64,000 nucleotides of DNA from NCBI GenBank assembly GCA_947452765.1, contig CANGDR010000008.1:1-64000 (forward strand), read 5' to 3'. Positions 44,537-53,158 of the stretch are shown here, one piece after another. Position 1 is the stretch's first letter. Each line of letters begins with the position of its first letter. The position numbers and the translations under genes are program-made. Source of the stretch: Actinomycetota bacterium. Lineage in GTDB: Bacteria > Actinomycetota > Actinomycetes > S36-B12 > UBA5976. The notes below the pieces were generated by a model. That model was given only the letters and a program-made list of their open reading frames with translations, searched no databases and was not told the DNA's origin.

Positions 44537-45631
44537 CTAAGTAAGGGGATTGGCAGCGCTGCCTTCAGTGCTGAATAAAACGATGATCGAGTCTTTCGTA
44601 ATTCCTAATTCTTGTCTCCGAGATTGCGAATTGAGAGCTTCCCGAACCCCAGCAAGGGTGGCTGCGCCACATGGACCGGCATCGACTCCGAGAGCTTGCA
44701 GCTTCTTTAGGTCAATCCGGGTCTGATCATCAGTAAGTGCGACAGCAGCGTCCACTCCAGCCTGGTGAAAAGGCCACGAGTCACTGGATGGGGTGCCGCA
44801 GTTCATCCCTGCCATGATGGTCGGCAAGGTTTCTACTGAAGTCAGCACGCCGTTCTGTAGGGATTTAAGCACGCACGCAGCCCCGACAGCTTCCACGCTT
44901 AATACGACTGGATGGTGCGGCTTACTTCGGTAGTGTGCCAGGACTGAATGTAGGAATGAGCCCACACCTACTGGAACCGCAACTAGGTCAGCTGGCGGCA
45001 GACCAAGAGCTTCCAATTGCGCATCAGTTTCCACACAGAGGGTGGTGTAGCCCTCGATGATCCAGTTTGGGATTTCTTCATATCCTGGCCACGACATGTC
45101 TTGCACATGAATCGCATTGTCCAATGTCGAGGTAATTTCCTTAGCAAGTTCGACGGCTTCGTCGTAATCGTCATCGAGGATGGTTACTTCAGCACCTTCT
45201 TTTGCAATGTTGTCGATTGCTTGATCGCTAACACCATTCGGAATGACGATCGCGCAATCTAAGCCAAGTCGCTTTGCCATGTGAGCGACTGCGCGGCCGT
45301 GGTTTCCGTCAGTTGCTGCCACCAAGGTCGGCAAGTTCTCTTTTTCGAGAGCGGCTTTCACGTCATCAATACTTTTTGGATTGGTGCCACCTGTTAGGGC
45401 TTGGGCAACTGCCCAGGAAGCACCCAAAATCTTAAAGGCCGAAAGATTTAATCTCCCGGATTCATCTTTAATAAAGACTCGACCAACACCAAGCTCGTTT
45501 GCGATTGTTGGCAATTCAATTAATGGGGTGTATTCATAGTTCGGCAAGCTTTGATGGAAAATTGAAACTTCTTGTGCTGGTTCCGGGCACTGCCATTCGC
45601 GTGCGGCAGGATTTGAAAACCATAGATTCAT
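44537..45631 (-). CDS. Diaminopropionate ammonia-lyase-like PLP enzyme
   Basis: A fold-type II PLP enzyme of about 364 aa. The PLP lysine is in NLSAFKILGASWA, the Asn loop is ATDGNHGRAVA and the phosphate loop is in the GCGxG-equivalent VPVGVGSFLHSV. These match YgeX-type diaminopropionate ammonia-lyases, which release pyruvate and ammonia. Threonine dehydratase-like activity is the alternative. The open frame extends to an ATG at 45649, but that codon lies inside a 17-bp palindrome, so ATG 45631 is preferred. It is co-directional with the M20 gene. Confidence 0.82.
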   Translation of the reverse strand: MNLWFSNPAAREWQCPEPAQEVSIFHQSLPNYEYTPLIELPTIANELGVGRVFIKDESGRLNLSAFKILGASWAVAQALTGGTNPKSIDDVKAALEKENLPTLVAATDGNHGRAVAHMAKRLGLDCAIVIPNGVSDQAIDNIAKEGAEVTILDDDYDEAVELAKEITSTLDNAIHVQDMSWPGYEEIPNWIIEGYTTLCVETDAQLEALGLPPADLVAVPVGVGSFLHSVLAHYRSKPHHPVVLSVEAVGAACVLKSLQNGVLTSVETLPTIMAGMNCGTPSSDSWPFHQAGVDAAVALTDDQTRIDLKKLQALGVDAGPCGAATLAGVREALNSQSRRQELGITKDSIIVLFSTEGSAANPLT

Positions 45632-45641
45632 TTCAAGTGAC

Positions 45642-45680
45642 AAAGTCATGGCACGAGTATTTCACTCGTGCCATGACTTT
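45642..45680 (-). terminator. 17-bp perfect palindrome, probable intrinsic terminator
   Basis: Two 17-bp arms (45642-45658 and 45664-45680), perfectly complementary, with a 5-nt loop. It lies 10 nt downstream of the stop of the DUF11 gene at 45691 and just upstream of the ammonia-lyase start. The arms end in AAAG/CTTT, so the U-tract is weak. It may also act in the opposite direction. Confidence 0.55.
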
Positions 45681-45690
45681 TGAAACTTAC

Positions 45691-48036
45691 CTAGCAACCA
45701 GCGCGAATGAAGCAGCCAAATTTCGAATTGGATACCTTGCCAGTCTTGGTGACCTTGACGGTGATCCTCGTCTTGGAACTCTTAAGTCCCTTGATGTCAT
45801 AAACCGTGTAATAGAAAGTGGCAGTTCCGGTGAAGTTTTTCTTCGGAGTGAAAGTGAATGTGCTGCCACTTAATGAAACGGTGCCTTGAGATTTCTTCGG
45901 CTTGGTGAACTTCAACGACATCTCGTCATAGTTCACATCCGAAACCAAAGAAGCTACATCAATACCAATGGCGGTGTTCTTCTTGGTAATCACAGTTGCC
46001 GGCTTTGCTTTTGGCGCTTTGTTCTTAGGCATGGCAACAAAAGTTTGGACTGTGGCAGGTGCCGAACTAGTAACTGTTACTGCTTCACCGTTATTTGAAG
46101 CCGAGGCATCGCCATCGGTAACGCCACCAGTTGTAGTTGCAACGAATTCAAATGGGCCAGAAGTAGCGGGTAAAACAACCGGGATAGAAATCGTGTTCCA
46201 TTCGCCGGCAGTCAGCGTGTTGTCATTAGTCCCCGATTCAGTTCCCGCAGTTTCATCGCACGTAACTGTGGTTCCCGCTGCGGTGCATCCTGTCGGAGGC
46301 GTAACGGTTGTTCCGGCAGGAACTTCGATGACCACGGTGTAGTTGTTGTCTGGAGCTGGACCTTCATTTCGAATCACAACATCAATGTTCGTGCTGCTGC
46401 CGGGATCAATAGTTTCTGGCACATTAATGATGGCGGTTAAGTCTTCGGTGTATTTCAGGTATTCGAGTGTCACCACATTGGAAGTTGCCTCCATGGCACC
46501 AAGTGGGCCGGAATAAGTCGCTGTGGCGGCGTTTGGAATCGTTCCGGATCCTGCACCAACAGACACCACGAACTCGGCATAACCATGGCCGCCTGCAATA
46601 AGGTCGCCAATTGCGCAAGTGAAGGTTTGACCTGAGCCGGAACAGTTAAGTGGCGCTCCAGATGAAGGGGTCGAAACAAAAGTTAAGTTCGCCGGCAAGT
46701 TATCGGTGATAACAACATTTTGAGCTGTGCCGGAACCTGCGGAATTGTTGAAGTGAAGCTGATAAGTGATTTGATCGCCCGGATCAACCGTGGTGCTTGA
46801 AGTGCTCACTGCAACCTTGGTCAATTGAATTTCAGGGGAGTAGAGCTCAGTTGCCATGGTGAATGCGATTGGGTACCAGGTCTCAAGGTTGGTTCCCATG
46901 CGAACAGTTGCCGAGGTAGCACTGTTAGGCAACGCATTCTTTAGTGTGAACTGATCAGCATCAGTACCAAAAGTGTTTGTGTATTTGCCATCAGTGTTAT
47001 CGAAGAAAGGTTGGATCGCACCATTTTTAGAAATCGTGCTGTTGGAAGGATTATTACTTGGGTTTACCGCATCACTTATGACCGTGGTGTTCGCACCTGA
47101 GATTAGATTGATGAAGTCGCCACCTTCGGATGCATCACCTTCGGCCGAGACCACACCAAAAGTCGTGGTCACAGTTCCTGACGGAGGAGTTTGGAAGCCA
47201 CTTAAGGCCACATCAGCTGGATCATTTTGGGCAATCTTGGCAAGACCCCCATAAATAACAACATTGCGAAGCGCTTCGTCTGGGTGAGCGTAGGCCACGA
47301 TGATCGACCAGCCGGCTTGGGTGTCGCGACCCTGGGCGCTCTCAATATCACCAACGCGGACCGTAATCGATTTTTTACCGTTGGCATGAGTCCATTTGGA
47401 ATCGATGATTTGGGTCAAGGTCTTTGTAATGTCAGCATGTGCCCGATAAATACCGCTGGTTGGGTTTTCGCTCGACATCGTGTCGGCAACTACGGCTTGA
47501 GCCGCAGTATCTTTTGGTGTCAACAACCAAACCTGATCGCGGCAATAGGTCTTATCGCTGGCACATCCTTTTGCAACGCCATCGGTGTAGGCCTTACCGC
47601 CATCAGCAACTGAAGGCTTACTCATATCGCCGTGCCAAAACAGATAGGCAGCCTTGATGGTTGCACCTTCTGGAAGGGAAACATTTCCGGTCGAACTATT
47701 GATCATGGCTTTATTGCCATAAGTTCCAACTCCGGAATAAATCATCCGGTAAGCATTGTTATTCAGGTTCAGTCCGGACTTAATTGTGCGAATTCGAGCT
47801 TCCTGGCAAGCCGTTATTTCGGATGTTGGAAGAGTTGCGCCGAGAGCATCGATTGATGTTGGGCAAGTCATGTTCGTGTTCCCAGTAACTTCAACCTGGC
47901 CATTGATATTTTTGTTATACAGCGCCGTAAAAGGAGAGACGACAACTGCTTGTGATGGCACAGCGACAAAGGCGCTTGCGATTAACGAAGCAGCAACTGC
48001 AGCGCGCTTTAGTACTGAAAACTTTTTGTTATTCAT
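45691..48036 (-). CDS. Secreted DUF11-repeat surface protein with C-terminal Cys pair
   Basis: A 781-aa exported protein paralogous to the one at 1011-3287. The signal peptide covers about residues 1-30 (MNNKKFSVLKRAAVAASLIA, cleavage near SQAVVV). An N-terminal beta-rich domain (to about 405) contains GRDTQAGWSIIVAYAHP. Two DUF11-like modules (about 412-530 and 535-660) and a cadherin/Ig-like module (about 675-765) follow, with GTATFYYTVYD. The end is CFIRAGC. No LPXTG or lipobox. A GAGGGCAGG Shine-Dalgarno precedes the ATG. The terminal Cys pair and the order of domains are shared with the paralog. Role unknown, probably on the cell surface. Confidence 0.8.
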   Translation of the reverse strand: MNNKKFSVLKRAAVAASLIASAFVAVPSQAVVVSPFTALYNKNINGQVEVTGNTNMTCPTSIDALGATLPTSEITACQEARIRTIKSGLNLNNNAYRMIYSGVGTYGNKAMINSSTGNVSLPEGATIKAAYLFWHGDMSKPSVADGGKAYTDGVAKGCASDKTYCRDQVWLLTPKDTAAQAVVADTMSSENPTSGIYRAHADITKTLTQIIDSKWTHANGKKSITVRVGDIESAQGRDTQAGWSIIVAYAHPDEALRNVVIYGGLAKIAQNDPADVALSGFQTPPSGTVTTTFGVVSAEGDASEGGDFINLISGANTTVISDAVNPSNNPSNSTISKNGAIQPFFDNTDGKYTNTFGTDADQFTLKNALPNSATSATVRMGTNLETWYPIAFTMATELYSPEIQLTKVAVSTSSTTVDPGDQITYQLHFNNSAGSGTAQNVVITDNLPANLTFVSTPSSGAPLNCSGSGQTFTCAIGDLIAGGHGYAEFVVSVGAGSGTIPNAATATYSGPLGAMEATSNVVTLEYLKYTEDLTAIINVPETIDPGSSTNIDVVIRNEGPAPDNNYTVVIEVPAGTTVTPPTGCTAAGTTVTCDETAGTESGTNDNTLTAGEWNTISIPVVLPATSGPFEFVATTTGGVTDGDASASNNGEAVTVTSSAPATVQTFVAMPKNKAPKAKPATVITKKNTAIGIDVASLVSDVNYDEMSLKFTKPKKSQGTVSLSGSTFTFTPKKNFTGTATFYYTVYDIKGLKSSKTRITVKVTKTGKVSNSKFGCFIRAGC

Positions 48037-48182
48037 CCTGCCCTCGTGAGCGATCGTGCTCGAAAATTTGAAATTTGCATTGTTACTTTGGAAATCTTAT
48101 CCACCTAAATTCTTTGACTTTTAACGTTGCTAATCCGTGAAACGCCGTGGATATTGAAAAATCTTAGAATTCACATTCGTTG

Positions 48183-48231
48183 AAAAACCCATATATCAAT
48201 GGGTTTTTTGGAGCGGTATTCGAAAAACCCA
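48183..48231 (+). repeat. Three-part repeat forming alternative hairpins
   Basis: AAAAACCCAT (48183-48192), ATGGGTTTTT (48199-48208) and AAAAACCC (48223-48230). The middle element can pair with either flank. The first hairpin with its T-run looks like an intrinsic terminator on either strand. It lies in the 338-bp gap between the divergent DUF11 gene and whiB, upstream of the whiB promoter, so it probably insulates the two transcription units. Confidence 0.5.
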
Positions 48232-48251
48232 CTTATTTAAGCGAATATGAC

Positions 48252-48280
48252 TTGTAAACGTAGTGACACCCGTGTAATTT
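48252..48280 (+). promoter_or_regulatory. Putative whiB promoter
   Basis: TTGTAA (48252-48257) and TAATTT (48275-48280) are 17 nt apart, about 95 nt before the whiB GTG start. Confidence 0.45.
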
Positions 48281-48374
48281 AAGGGGAAGTCCGGTTCGCC
48301 GAACGCGTAACACCAGAGTTAGTCCATTGCATTAGGGCAGGAATAACTCGTTGCGCCTAACCAGGAGGTTCCAA

Positions 48375-48635
48375 GTGAGCGAATTCGCTCTGCTTCCCTT
48401 CACGGAAACTGACAATCTAGGTTGGCACGAACGTGCACTTTGTGCCCAAACCGACCCAGAAGCTTTCTTCCCCGAAAAGGGTGGATCCACTCGTGAGGCA
48501 AAGCGCGTATGTGGCTCTTGCGAAGTGAAAGCTGACTGCCTTGAATACGCACTTGCTAACGACGAACGTTTCGGAATTTGGGGTGGGTTGTCGGAACGCG
48601 AACGCCGTCGGTTAAAGCGTTCCCAAGCAGGATAA
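48375..48635 (+). CDS. WhiB-family iron-sulfur transcriptional regulator
   Basis: An 86-aa WhiB-like protein. The four Fe-S cysteines are at ALCAQ, VCGSCEVKADC (CxxCx5C), followed by the GIWGG turn and the basic tail ERRRLKR. Such proteins bind sigma factors and regulate genes for division, redox or development. The start is GTG 48375, with AGGAGG 6 nt upstream; an earlier TTG at 48351 lacks support. The subtype (WhmD/WhiB2-like or WblE-like) is not settled by eye. Position beside the zincin-like and DUF3499 genes is conserved in actinobacteria. Confidence 0.93.
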   Translation: MSEFALLPFTETDNLGWHERALCAQTDPEAFFPEKGGSTREAKRVCGSCEVKADCLEYALANDERFGIWGGLSERERRRLKRSQAG

Positions 48636-48650
48636 GTCTAGATTTTCTAA

Positions 48651-48687
48651 TCGGCTCTGACCCTTAGGGGTTGGAGCCGATTTTTTT
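48651..48687 (+). terminator. Intrinsic terminator after whiB
   Basis: TCGGCTC (48651-48657) and GAGCCGA (48674-48680) with seven T immediately after. It overlaps the 3' end of the convergent gene at 48686 and could serve both. Confidence 0.85.
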
Positions 48688-49117
48688 AGTTGCGAATTTC
48701 TGGACCTTCGTAATTTGGGTCAATGTCTTCGGGGCGAAGCGCAGTAACCATACTGACTAATTCTGCTAATACGTCGCGCAAAATTCGAGCTAACAATTCC
48801 TTAGATTCCGAACGCATTTCTATCGGCCGTTGGTACAGCACAATCGCAGTTGGATTCCCCCGATCGATTCGACCTAATGGAACATGGCCACTACTCAAGG
48901 TGAGATCAGCTTTGCTTGGGATTTCTTCAAGTGCGAATTTAATGGTGCTCAGCATTTTGCCAAGACGAGCATCTAAATCTTCGACGGCATCGCGCATTTC
49001 ACGAACAAAGAATTGATCGCTGGTTTCATAACTGGGAGCAGTGTGAGGTAGGGCTGGACCGCGCAGGCCACGATCATGTCGGTCACGTTTCACACTTTTT
49101 CGATTTTGGGTGCTCAT
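48686..49117 (-). CDS. Zincin-like (metallopeptidase-family) protein lacking HExxH
   Basis: A protein of about 143 aa from ATG 49117; the frame is open to 49159. It has the actinobacterial signature KRDRHDRGLRGPALP and a C-terminal LYQRPIEMRSESKELL. The helix where related zincins have HExxH reads RILRDVLAELVSMV, with no zinc motif. This degenerate form is, from memory, also typical of the Streptomyces counterparts, so it is probably not a local loss. It is convergent with whiB and divergent from DUF3499. Function unknown. Confidence 0.75.
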   Translation of the reverse strand: MSTQNRKSVKRDRHDRGLRGPALPHTAPSYETSDQFFVREMRDAVEDLDARLGKMLSTIKFALEEIPSKADLTLSSGHVPLGRIDRGNPTAIVLYQRPIEMRSESKELLARILRDVLAELVSMVTALRPEDIDPNYEGPEIRN

Positions 49118-49193
49118 TACTTCATACCCGTATGCATATTTGTAATTACTGTTCCACACCCTCCGTGCGTTTCAATACTCACTCAAACAGCCT

Positions 49194-49562
49194 ATGTCGA
49201 CTAGTTTGTCGAATGTGGGATCACGCCGTTGTTCAAAGCCGTCATGCAGTAAGCGTGCAGTCGCAACGCTGACTTATGTGTATGCCGACTCGACCGCAGT
49301 CCTGGGTCCGCTAGCCACGTATGCCGAACCACACTGCTACGACCTATGTGAGGACCATGCAACTCGGATGACTGCACCTCGCGGCTGGGATGTGGTTCGC
49401 TTGGCTGCCGATCCAGAAGCACTGAAGCCAAGCGTTGATGACATTGAGGCCCTAGCTAATGCGGTTCGTGAAGTTGGGCGTGTTGAGCGGGTTGAAAGCA
49501 CGGTGGAAGTAAATCGCAGGGGCCACTTGCGAGTTCTGCGCGATTCAGGCAACGACACGTAA
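49194..49562 (+). CDS. DUF3499 family protein
   Basis: A 122-aa protein. The N-terminal half has Cys/His pairs (SRRCSKPSCSKRAVATLTY, EPHCYDLCEDHATRMTAP) suggesting a zinc-binding fold, and the C-terminal half is polar. It matches the actinobacterial DUF3499 family, usually beside phosphomannomutase, as here. No function is known. An internal GTG at 49215 is an alternative start. Confidence 0.88.
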   Translation: MSTSLSNVGSRRCSKPSCSKRAVATLTYVYADSTAVLGPLATYAEPHCYDLCEDHATRMTAPRGWDVVRLAADPEALKPSVDDIEALANAVREVGRVERVESTVEVNRRGHLRVLRDSGNDT

Positions 49563-49581
49563 TAGGCAAGTAATCCCTGAA

Positions 49582-49587
49582 TAGACT
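49582..49587 (+). promoter_or_regulatory. -10 box, leaderless type, of manB
   Basis: TAGACT lies 6 nt before the ATG at 49594. No Shine-Dalgarno is visible. Confidence 0.5.
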
Positions 49588-49593
49588 TAAGGG

Positions 49594-50982
49594 ATGCGCG
49601 ACCTTTCCGCCTTAATTAAGGCTTATGACATTCGTGGCGTAGTTCCGGAACAGTGGGGAACTGACCTGGCTCGAGAAGTCGGCGTAGCTTTCGTAGAGGT
49701 TTTAAAAATTCGAACGACTGATGGTGGCGCGGGCCAACTCGTGGTCGGACATGACATGCGTCCAACTGGACCAGATTTAGTTTCAGCTTTTGTTGATGGT
49801 GTGACCTCCGCCGGCGTGAACGTTGTGAACATCGGACTTTGTTCAACTGATGGTTTGTATTTTGCATCGGGGCGCCTGAACATCCCAGGTGCCATGTTTA
49901 CTGCAAGTCACAACCCAGCCGAATATAACGGCATTAAGTTGTGTCGCGCCGGAGCAGCGCCGGTCGGACAAGATTCCGGCTTAGCCGAAATCCGCGAAAT
50001 GTTGGAAAGTGAATCTCTGCCTACTTATGGCGGAACTCCAGGCACGCTAACTTCGCAAGATATGTTGGCTGCATACTCGGAATACTTGCGCGAACTGGTA
50101 CCGCTAGAAAAAAGTCGACCGTTAAAAGTTGTAATTGATACCGGCAACGGGATGGGTGGCTATACCGTTCCAGCTGTACTTGGAAATCAAATCCTTAGCG
50201 GACTGCCCCTGGAAATTACTGAAATGTATTTCGAACTAGACGGAACATTTCCAAATCACGAAGCAAATCCAATTGATCCAGAAAACTTGCGCGACTTACA
50301 GAAGAAAGTTGTCGAGGTAGGTGCTGACATTGGTTTAGCTTTCGATGGGGATGCAGATAGGTGTTTCGTAGTCGATGAAAAGGGTGGAATTGTCGACCCA
50401 TCAACTTTGACTGCGTTAATAGCAACTCGAGAACTGGCTAAAGTTCCAGGTGCCACAATCATTCACAACCTAATTACTTCGCGCGCAGTGCCTGAAATTG
50501 TTTTGGAGCATGGCGGAATCCCAGTTCGCACTCGAGTTGGCCACTCGTTTATCAAAGCAACAATGGCCGAGACTGACGCAATTTTTGGTGGCGAGCACTC
50601 GGGCCATTTCTATTTCCGAGATTTCTGGAAAGCGGATTCAGGAATGCTGGCCGCAATGCACGCGTTGGCCGCTCTTGGCGAAACTACAGAGTCGACAAAA
50701 CTCAGTGATTTATTAGCGCCGTGCTTGCGATATGTAATGAGCGGGGAAATTAACACAACTGTTTCAGATGCGAAAGCAGTCATTGCTCGAATCAAAGAAA
50801 CCGCAATAACCCAAGGTTCATTAATTGACGAGTTAGATGGCTTGACCGTATCTGGCGACGGCTGGTGGTTCAACGTACGTTCCAGCAATACGGAGCCGCT
50901 CTTGCGACTTAATGTGGAAGCAAAAGATCTTGAAAATATGGCGATTGTGAGGGACGCAATCCTGGCAATGATGGTCGGGTAG
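49594..50982 (+). CDS. manB: Phosphomannomutase/phosphoglucomutase
   Basis: A 462-aa alpha-D-phosphohexomutase. The phosphoserine loop is TASHNPAEYNG, the metal loop is AFDGDADRCF, the sugar-binding loop is GGEHSGHFYF and the phosphate-binding loop is RSSNTEPLLRL. It interconverts mannose-6-phosphate and mannose-1-phosphate, giving the precursor for GDP-mannose and thus for gmd. The next gene, an isomerase, has its -10 box overlapping this stop codon. Confidence 0.93.
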   Translation: MRDLSALIKAYDIRGVVPEQWGTDLAREVGVAFVEVLKIRTTDGGAGQLVVGHDMRPTGPDLVSAFVDGVTSAGVNVVNIGLCSTDGLYFASGRLNIPGAMFTASHNPAEYNGIKLCRAGAAPVGQDSGLAEIREMLESESLPTYGGTPGTLTSQDMLAAYSEYLRELVPLEKSRPLKVVIDTGNGMGGYTVPAVLGNQILSGLPLEITEMYFELDGTFPNHEANPIDPENLRDLQKKVVEVGADIGLAFDGDADRCFVVDEKGGIVDPSTLTALIATRELAKVPGATIIHNLITSRAVPEIVLEHGGIPVRTRVGHSFIKATMAETDAIFGGEHSGHFYFRDFWKADSGMLAAMHALAALGETTESTKLSDLLAPCLRYVMSGEINTTVSDAKAVIARIKETAITQGSLIDELDGLTVSGDGWWFNVRSSNTEPLLRLNVEAKDLENMAIVRDAILAMMVG

Positions 50983-50985
50983 TCT
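50980..50985 (+). promoter_or_regulatory. -10 box, leaderless type, of the isomerase gene
   Basis: TAGTCT overlaps the manB stop codon and is 7 nt before the GTG at 50993. Confidence 0.45.
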
Positions 50986-50992
50986 TGAAACC

Positions 50993-52126
50993 GTGATTAA
51001 CGACCTGTTGCTTGATGACATAGCTGGTATGGCCGTGTTGGATAAAAGCGACATGTTGGCTGCAGTTGCCAGTTCTGGTGCGCAAATGCGTGAAGCCGTA
51101 GGCACTATTGACCGCAACCTCCTTGCAAATTTGGCAGACGGTGTCCAACCTCGAAATCTAGTAATTGCTGGACTTGGTGGATCAGGTGTCGGTGGCGAGG
51201 TACTTCGCGCAGTAATCGGCAAATCAACGCCACTTCCGATTATTAGTGAACGAAGTCATAGCCTGCCCGGTTGGGTTGGCCCTATGGACGTAGTAATTGG
51301 AGTTTCCTGCTCTGGCATGACCGAGGAAACCTTGAGCATGACTGCCGAAGCCGGTCGACGTGGCGCGCGTGTAATCACGATTGGAGCTGCTGGAAGCGAC
51401 CTGGAAAAACTTTCCGGCACGATCAGTGGCGCAACTCATTTCGCAATCGACGCAAAAGGTCGAAGTCCGCGTGCTTCACTTTGGACGCACGCGACTCCGC
51501 TTTTAATGGTGGCTAACGCACTAGGTATCACTCACATTGATGAAAAAGAATTTGATATCGCCGCTGACTTAATGGATGAAATTAGTGTCGCCAATGGTCC
51601 TTCAGTTTCCACTTTAGAAAACCCAGCCAAGATATTGGCGCTTTCGTGCGCTGAATCATTTCCTATGGTTTGGGGAACTGGAATGATCGGGGCAACAGCG
51701 GCGGCTCGATTTATGGCGCAACTTGCTGAAAACTCAAAACTTCCTTCGGCCCATGGTGAATTACCTGAAGTAGGGCATAACCAAATTGTTGCCTTCGATG
51801 GCGTACTTGCTGGAGCTGCGCCAGCAAAAGATATTTTCCGTGATCGGGAACATGATGTAACCGATCGTCGAACTCACCTTTATATTTTGCGTGACACTAA
51901 CGAGCATCCCGCAGTTGAAAAACGAATTGGTATCGTTGAAAAAATCGCAAACGAACGCGACGTACCGGTTACCTTGATACAGGCGCAAGGCAATCATGCA
52001 ATTAGTCGGCTGGCTTCGTTAATTATTCCGACCGACTGGGCAAGTGTTTATGCTGGCCTTGCTATGGGCCTTGACCCATCTGAAATCAGCACGATAAGCC
52101 AGCTCAAAGCCGGACTATCGAGTTAA
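50993..52126 (+). CDS. SIS-domain phosphoglucose/phosphomannose isomerase
   Basis: A 377-aa protein with two SIS subdomains. It has VIAGLGGSGVGGEVLRAVIG, VIGVSCSGMTEETLSM and the conserved ELPEVGHNQI. The family converts fructose-6-phosphate to mannose-6-phosphate and/or glucose-6-phosphate. It follows manB by 10 nt, consistent with GDP-mannose supply. The balance of the two activities cannot be read from sequence. Confidence 0.88.
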   Translation: MINDLLLDDIAGMAVLDKSDMLAAVASSGAQMREAVGTIDRNLLANLADGVQPRNLVIAGLGGSGVGGEVLRAVIGKSTPLPIISERSHSLPGWVGPMDVVIGVSCSGMTEETLSMTAEAGRRGARVITIGAAGSDLEKLSGTISGATHFAIDAKGRSPRASLWTHATPLLMVANALGITHIDEKEFDIAADLMDEISVANGPSVSTLENPAKILALSCAESFPMVWGTGMIGATAAARFMAQLAENSKLPSAHGELPEVGHNQIVAFDGVLAGAAPAKDIFRDREHDVTDRRTHLYILRDTNEHPAVEKRIGIVEKIANERDVPVTLIQAQGNHAISRLASLIIPTDWASVYAGLAMGLDPSEISTISQLKAGLSS

Positions 52127-52137
52127 CTGTTGAACTT

Positions 52138-53052
52138 ATGAGCACCGAAGGCGGTACGAAAGCTGTCGTAGCTGCATTAATGGCAAACACTGGAATTGCA
52201 ATCAGCAAATTTGTGTCATTTGCAATAACGGGATCAACGTCGATGTTGTCGGAAGCGATTCACTCAGTTTCAGATTCGTTAAACCAGGTCCTTTTGCTAG
52301 TCGGCGGTAAGCGATCCGAGCGCGAAGCAAACGAACAATATCAATTTGGCTACGGCCGAGTTCGATATATTTATGGATTTATAGTTGCGATCGTGTTGTT
52401 TGTCATTGGTGGCGTCTATTCGCTTTATGAGGGTTGGCATAAGTGGTCACATCCAGAAGCCGTACATAATTTTGGAATAGCTATCGGAGTCCTATTAATT
52501 GCAATTATTTTGGAATCGCTATCGTTTCGAACTGCGATAACGGAAGCGAACAAAGTTCGAGGCAGTAGATCCTTCCCACAGTTCATTCAAGACGCTCGTC
52601 AGCCTGAACTACCTGTTATTTTGCTCGAAGACTTCGGCGCACTAATTGGTTTGATATTTGCGCTAATTGGCGTGAGCCTTGCAGTGATAACTGGAGATGG
52701 TCGCTGGGATGGCATGGGTGCTATGGCTATCGGAAGTCTCCTAATTGTCATTGCCGTTATTTTGGTGCGAGAAATGACGTCAATGCTGGTGGGCGAGAGC
52801 GCACTGCCCGAGGAATACGAAGCTGTTAAAGCTGCACTCGAATCTGCACCACTGGTAGAGCGAGTAATTCACCTGCGCACCTTGCACGTAGGGCCAGATT
52901 CACTCTTGGTAGGTGCCAAGATCGCTATTACTCATAGTCAAACTGCGGAAGATATTGCTCGTGGCATTGATGAGGCAGAGCGCCTACTTCGAGCCGCTGT
53001 TCCAAGTGCCCAGTATGTATTTCTAGAGCCGGACTTTGATCGAAGCAAATAG
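52138..53052 (+). CDS. Cation diffusion facilitator family transporter
   Basis: A 304-aa metal/proton antiporter with about six membrane helices. The TM2 site is SEAIHSVSDSLNQ (HxxxD) and TM5 is VILLEDFGALIGL, with the acidic pair typical of the ZnT9-like branch. A cytoplasmic domain (about 215-304) follows. The metal, probably zinc, manganese or iron, is not determined by the sequence. It starts 11 nt after the isomerase gene. Confidence 0.88.
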   Translation: MSTEGGTKAVVAALMANTGIAISKFVSFAITGSTSMLSEAIHSVSDSLNQVLLLVGGKRSEREANEQYQFGYGRVRYIYGFIVAIVLFVIGGVYSLYEGWHKWSHPEAVHNFGIAIGVLLIAIILESLSFRTAITEANKVRGSRSFPQFIQDARQPELPVILLEDFGALIGLIFALIGVSLAVITGDGRWDGMGAMAIGSLLIVIAVILVREMTSMLVGESALPEEYEAVKAALESAPLVERVIHLRTLHVGPDSLLVGAKIAITHSQTAEDIARGIDEAERLLRAAVPSAQYVFLEPDFDRSK

Positions 53053-53158
53053 TCCACAGCGTCAATGCTTTTCATGATTCTTAAATAGGAATGGGCAAGC
53101 CAGTTCTCTCGTTGCCATATTGATGTGCCACAATAGGGGTAGCCGCTAGCCATCGAAG

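Noticed and set aside
45499-47613. Long open frames antisense to the ammonia-lyase and DUF11 genes
   Set aside because: Shadows of real coding frames; low-complexity translations without domains.
48686-49117. Pseudogene because HExxH is missing
   Set aside because: The frame is intact, family signatures are kept, and the missing motif is recalled as typical of actinobacterial homologs.
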